A stretch of 7,649 nt of DNA, taken from NCBI GenBank assembly GCA_025965815.1, contig JAOPWF010000282.1, forward strand, positions 1 through 7,649. Direction: 5' to 3'. Both the position numbers and the translations under genes were made by a program. The notes below the pieces were generated by a model. That model saw only the letters and a list, made by a program, of their open reading frames with translations, did no database searches and was not told the origin of the DNA. Positions 5,530 to 7,649 of this stretch are shown here, piece after piece. Each line of letters begins with the position of its first letter. The stretch's first letter is position 1. Source of the stretch: Mycobacterium sp. (GTDB taxonomy: Bacteria; Actinomycetota; Actinomycetes; Mycobacteriales; Mycobacteriaceae).

Positions 5530-6783
5530 TTGACCGTGAATCACCATGTCCGTGCGCTTTGCCTCGCAGCTGTTCTGGTGCTGATCGCAGCGTCTTGCGC
5601 ATTCGGCAGCGCGTTGCTGCTGCGATGCGCCTCCGGCTGCGGGACGACCGTGCCTGGTCATGCCGCCGCGCCCCCGCCGGCGCCGGCGGTGGTGACCATC
5701 ACGCCGGGGCCCAATGCTCGCGATGTGGACCCGTTGAGCCGGGTGTCGGTCATGGCTGCCGCAGGAATGCTGACCGATGTCCAGATGGTCAACGAGGCGG
5801 GCACGCCCATCGCCGGCATCATGACGCCGGACAACAGTGCCTGGAAGCCCGCGGTTCCGCTCGGCTACGGGCGCAGCTACACGATCACCGCCACCAGCCG
5901 CGGAACCGGCGGCGTTACGTCAACTCAGGTTGCGACCTTTTCCACCCTTACGCCGAGCAACCAGACCAAGGTGTATCTGAACACCACCGGTGGCGAAGCA
6001 TTGCACGATGGTGGCAAGTATGGGGTCGGCACGGTGATCGTCGCGCACTTCGACGAAACGATCACCGACCACGCCGCTGCCGAACGTCGATTGACCGTGA
6101 CCACGTCTCCCGCAGTACAGGGATCGTGGTACTGGGTTGACGACCAGAATGTGCACTGGCGTCCCGAGCAGTACTTCGCGCCCGGCACTACGGTCACCGC
6201 TGCGGCGAACATCTACGGCGCTGGCTTGGGCGGCGGGCTATACGGCCAAGAGGACAGCCACGTGTCGTTCACCATCGGTGATGCGCACGTGTCCGTTGCC
6301 GATGACATCACCAAACAGATCAGCGTCTATCAGAACGGGGCGCTGATCCGCACGATGCCGACGTCGATGGGGATGGGCGGTACCCAACAAATCGGTGGGC
6401 GAACCCTGTCGTTCTGGACCCCGCCGGGGGTGTACACCGTGATGGACAAGGCCAACCCGGTGGTGATGGACTCCTCGACCTTCGGGTTGCCGGTCAATTC
6501 CCGCCTCGGATACCGGGAAACGATCAAATACGCCACCCGCATCAGTACCGACGGTATCTACCTGCACCAACTCGACGCCACGGTGTGGGCCCAAGGCAAC
6601 ACCGACACGTCACACGGTTGTCTGAACCTCAACGCCGACAACGCGACGTGGTTCTTCGGCTTCTCCCAACCCGGAGACGTCGTCGAAGTCCGCAACACCG
6701 GCGGTCCGCCGCTGCAGATTGTGCAGAACGGCGACTGGACGGTCGCGTGGGAGCAGTGGCGCAAAGGCAGCGCACTGAGCTGA
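5530..6783 (+). CDS. L,D-transpeptidase with two Ig-like domains and YkuD catalytic domain
   Basis: A 417-residue envelope enzyme making 3-3 (mDAP-mDAP) peptide cross-links in peptidoglycan. Residues about 8-32 form an export signal or anchor (ALCLAAVLVLIAAS, then Cys-containing AFGSALLLRCASGCG); the lipobox-like AASC is not canonical, so lipoprotein status is open. Two Ig-like domains follow: one starting near VVTITPGPNARDVDP and including LGYGRSYTITATSRG, the next including VGTVIVAHFDETITDHAAAE and VHWRPEQYFAPGTTV. The YkuD domain occupies the last 160 residues, with catalytic Cys364 in TSHGCLNL, His362, and His346 in GIYLHQLDATVWAQG. The tail NGDWTVAWEQWRKGSAL is the Trp-rich C-terminal subdomain of mycobacterial enzymes. 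The YkuD part looks closer to the Rv0192-type paralogue than to LdtA/LdtB, from memory. TTG 5530 is favoured by GGAG at 5518-5521; GTG 5536 is close, and TTG 5425 would add 35 non-signal-like residues. Confidence 0.93.
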   Translation: MTVNHHVRALCLAAVLVLIAASCAFGSALLLRCASGCGTTVPGHAAAPPPAPAVVTITPGPNARDVDPLSRVSVMAAAGMLTDVQMVNEAGTPIAGIMTPDNSAWKPAVPLGYGRSYTITATSRGTGGVTSTQVATFSTLTPSNQTKVYLNTTGGEALHDGGKYGVGTVIVAHFDETITDHAAAERRLTVTTSPAVQGSWYWVDDQNVHWRPEQYFAPGTTVTAAANIYGAGLGGGLYGQEDSHVSFTIGDAHVSVADDITKQISVYQNGALIRTMPTSMGMGGTQQIGGRTLSFWTPPGVYTVMDKANPVVMDSSTFGLPVNSRLGYRETIKYATRISTDGIYLHQLDATVWAQGNTDTSHGCLNLNADNATWFFGFSQPGDVVEVRNTGGPPLQIVQNGDWTVAWEQWRKGSALS

Positions 6784-6907
6784 GTGCTACTTCCGTTGTC
6801 GCCTAACCGCTTCGGGTACTCCGGTGTGCGGGTTTAGTGGTGCCCGTTCGTATCGCCGTTGGACCGCCCTAGGCTGTGTGGGATCTCGGCTCCCGCCATC
6901 GTGCTCG

Positions 6908-6925
6908 CGCCCCTGCGGTGGGGCG
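6908..6925. terminator. Short hairpin between convergent genes, possible terminator
   Basis: CGCCCC (6908-6913) pairs exactly with GGGGCG (6920-6925) around TGCGGT. It lies in the 173-base gap between the transpeptidase stop and the stop of the His-rich gene, 31 bases past the latter's stop on the minus strand. There is no T-tract; in DNA this GC-rich such short repeats arise by chance. Confidence 0.25.
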
Positions 6926-6956
6926 GCGCGGAAACGGCCGACGTATCGAGTCCGCG

Positions 6957-7259
6957 TCAGTGCTCGTCGTAGTGCTCGTCGTGAGCTGCGTGCCGGCATC
7001 CATCGTGGATGTAGTCGACGTGAGCACCGTGCGGGACGGCCACATGGCCGCACCCTTCGCCGTGAACATGGTCATGACCCTCATGCACCGCGTGGCTGCC
7101 GGACGACTCGCATTCGTCGTAGTGGTTGTCGTGCGGTCGATGAAGATGACCGTCGTGCACATAGTCGACATGGTCATTGTGCGGGACCGCGACATGCCCG
7201 CACCCTTCCCCATGAACGTGGTCATGGTCGACGTGCTCGTTGTGAGTTGTACTGGTCAT
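6957..7259 (-). CDS. Histidine-rich metal-binding protein with two tandem repeat units
   Basis: A 100-residue hydrophilic protein with 26 His and 4 Cys, plus many Asp and Glu, and no membrane segment or signal peptide. It consists of two copies of a 38-residue unit, residues 12-49 and 62-99, identical at 30 of 38 positions. Each unit has HDHVHGEGCGHVAVPH, then HVDY(V/I)HDG, then a closing HD-HYDE. Similar single-unit small proteins occur in mycobacteria, where they are sometimes labelled zinc transporter permease without membrane segments to support it. Binding of zinc, nickel, cobalt or copper, as a buffer or chaperone, is inference from composition. ATG 7259 follows GAGAAA. A TAGTAT hexamer at 7297-7302 could be the -10. 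No Zur-type operator was recognised. It converges with the L,D-transpeptidase gene. Confidence 0.82.
   Translation of the reverse strand: MTSTTHNEHVDHDHVHGEGCGHVAVPHNDHVDYVHDGHLHRPHDNHYDECESSGSHAVHEGHDHVHGEGCGHVAVPHGAHVDYIHDGCRHAAHDEHYDEH
6963..7076 (-). repeat. Second copy of the His-rich coding repeat
   Basis: This 114-bp stretch codes for residues 62-99 of the His-rich protein and matches 7113-7226 at 30 of 38 encoded residues, with a period of 50 codons (150 bp). Differences include His38 to Cys88 and Asp29 to Ala79. Confidence 0.8.
7113..7226 (-). repeat. First copy of the His-rich coding repeat
   Basis: This 114-bp stretch codes for residues 12-49 of the His-rich protein. It is separated from the second copy by a 12-residue linker (CESSGSHAVHEG). 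Confidence 0.8.
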
Positions 7260-7296
7260 GATTTTCTCGCCCCGTTCCGACCGGTATTCGACCCCC

Positions 7297-7302
7297 ATAC
7301 TA
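7297..7302 (-). promoter_or_regulatory. Candidate -10 element of the His-rich gene
   Basis: Read on the minus strand the hexamer is TAGTAT, a good match to the mycobacterial housekeeping -10. It lies 37 bases before ATG 7259, giving a leader of about 30 bases. No convincing -35 is visible 16-19 bases further upstream. Confidence 0.4.
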
Positions 7303-7408
7303 GGCCCGGCGCGGATTAGGCAGGAAGCGCGGTTCGAAGGCCACTTACGTGCGCTGGTTTGCCCCGGCAAGGCACGTGCCACTGTCGACGACTACCGCGG
7401 CTCAGCGC

Positions 7409-7596
7409 GGCGACATCCACAAGGCGATGTTGGACAGCCCCGATCTATCCGCGGGGGGTGACGGCGGGAACACTCGACCCCGACGAACTGGCCGAAACAG
7501 CGTGGCAGCTCGACCCCGGATCCATGAGGAGCCACAAGACACCTTGGAGCGCAGGATCTTTTGGTCCTGCAGGGCAGCGTAGATAGGTCACTGTGA
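7409..7596 (+). pseudogene. Short-chain dehydrogenase (SDR) C-terminal remnant, spread over three frames
   Basis: Three successive plus-strand frames each give part of what looks like the end of an SDR-family oxidoreductase. 7409-7440 reads GDIHKAMLDSPD. 7437 to about 7520 reads APIYPRGVTAGTLDPDELAE then TAWQLDP. About 7540-7596 reads HLGAQDLLVLQGSVDRSL before TGA at 7594-7596. The 'DPDELAE.AW.L' helix followed by a closing '(E/D)LVLQG.VDR' strand is a pattern I associate with the C-termini of mycobacterial SDRs of unknown substrate. The nucleotide-binding N-terminus and catalytic YxxxK are absent upstream, where the His-rich gene's leader is found. At least two frameshifts plus a 5' truncation are needed, so this is called a decayed fragment. 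It could instead be chance frames; recognition rests on short motifs. Confidence 0.42.
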
Positions 7597-7649
7597 CGTA
7601 TTCAACCGTGGCAGGGGGAGGACCTAGCATCGAGGAGGACTGTCCAGGC
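7597..7649 (+). other. Possible leader of a gene starting beyond the right edge
   Basis: The last 53 bases contain GAGGAGG at 7632-7638, a strong Shine-Dalgarno-like sequence, with no start codon before the window ends. A plus-strand start just outside the window is possible. A TTCAAC...TAGCAT pair with 18-bp spacing lies at 7601-7630 but would start transcription within the GAGGAGG. Confidence 0.3.

Noticed and set aside
7601..7630. TTCAAC and TAGCAT with 18-bp spacing as a promoter
   Set aside because: The transcript would begin at about 7637, inside the GAGGAGG that would have to serve as its ribosome binding site, so the two readings conflict.
7445..7630. Minus-strand open frame of 61 codons at the right edge
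   Set aside because: It lies opposite the SDR-like remnant, has no family pattern, and its start has no ribosome binding site.

Overview
The window looks like chromosomal DNA of a mycobacterium or close relative (Mycobacterium/Mycolicibacterium type). Support: strongly GC-rich third codon positions, a HadC-type mycolic-acid dehydratase subunit, a secreted DUF732 protein, a two-domain L,D-transpeptidase with the mycobacterial SHGCLN active site, and a small histidine-rich protein of a type seen in mycobacteria. I see no rRNA, tRNA, CRISPR array or insertion sequence. Genus-level assignment is inference from recognised protein families.

Layout. 1-660 (minus): most of yaaA, running off the left edge. 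687-916 (minus): the C-terminal half of an SRPBCC-fold gene with its N-terminal half missing and a one-base frameshift. 941-1372 (minus): a single-span membrane protein with a Pro/Thr/Ser-rich outer tail. 1373-1692: non-coding stretch. 1693-2145 (plus): secreted DUF732 protein, converging with a minus-strand pair, a tandem alpha/beta-barrel (ABM-like) protein (2159-2770) preceded by a DJ-1/Hsp31-type class I glutamine-amidotransferase-fold protein (2814-3539). 3783-4175 (plus): DUF2267 protein, followed by a strong GC-rich hairpin. 4409-4678 (plus): small unknown protein with a hydrophobic N-terminus; its stop codon abuts the stop of the converging hadC-like gene (4679-5155, minus). 5156-5529: leader region with a perfect 10-bp inverted repeat. 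5530-6783 (plus): L,D-transpeptidase. 6957-7259 (minus): 100-residue His-rich protein made of two copies of one 38-residue unit. About 7409-7596 (plus): decayed C-terminal remnant of a short-chain dehydrogenase. The right edge may hold the leader of another gene.

How the genes relate. Two themes can be read. Cell envelope: the L,D-transpeptidase (3-3 peptidoglycan cross-links), the HadC-like subunit (mycolic-acid elongation), the DUF732 protein and the membrane protein. Stress or detoxification: YaaA (peroxide/iron), the DJ-1-like and ABM-like pair (probable reactive-carbonyl or oxidant handling), and the His-rich metal-binding protein. Only the DJ-1-like/ABM-like pair looks like an operon. 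The rest are mostly single genes in alternating orientations, which together with two decayed gene remnants suggests a rearranged, accessory-type segment. No clearly new multi-gene system is visible. The most unusual items are the orphan HadC paralogue, the internally duplicated His-rich protein and the two prominent inverted repeats.
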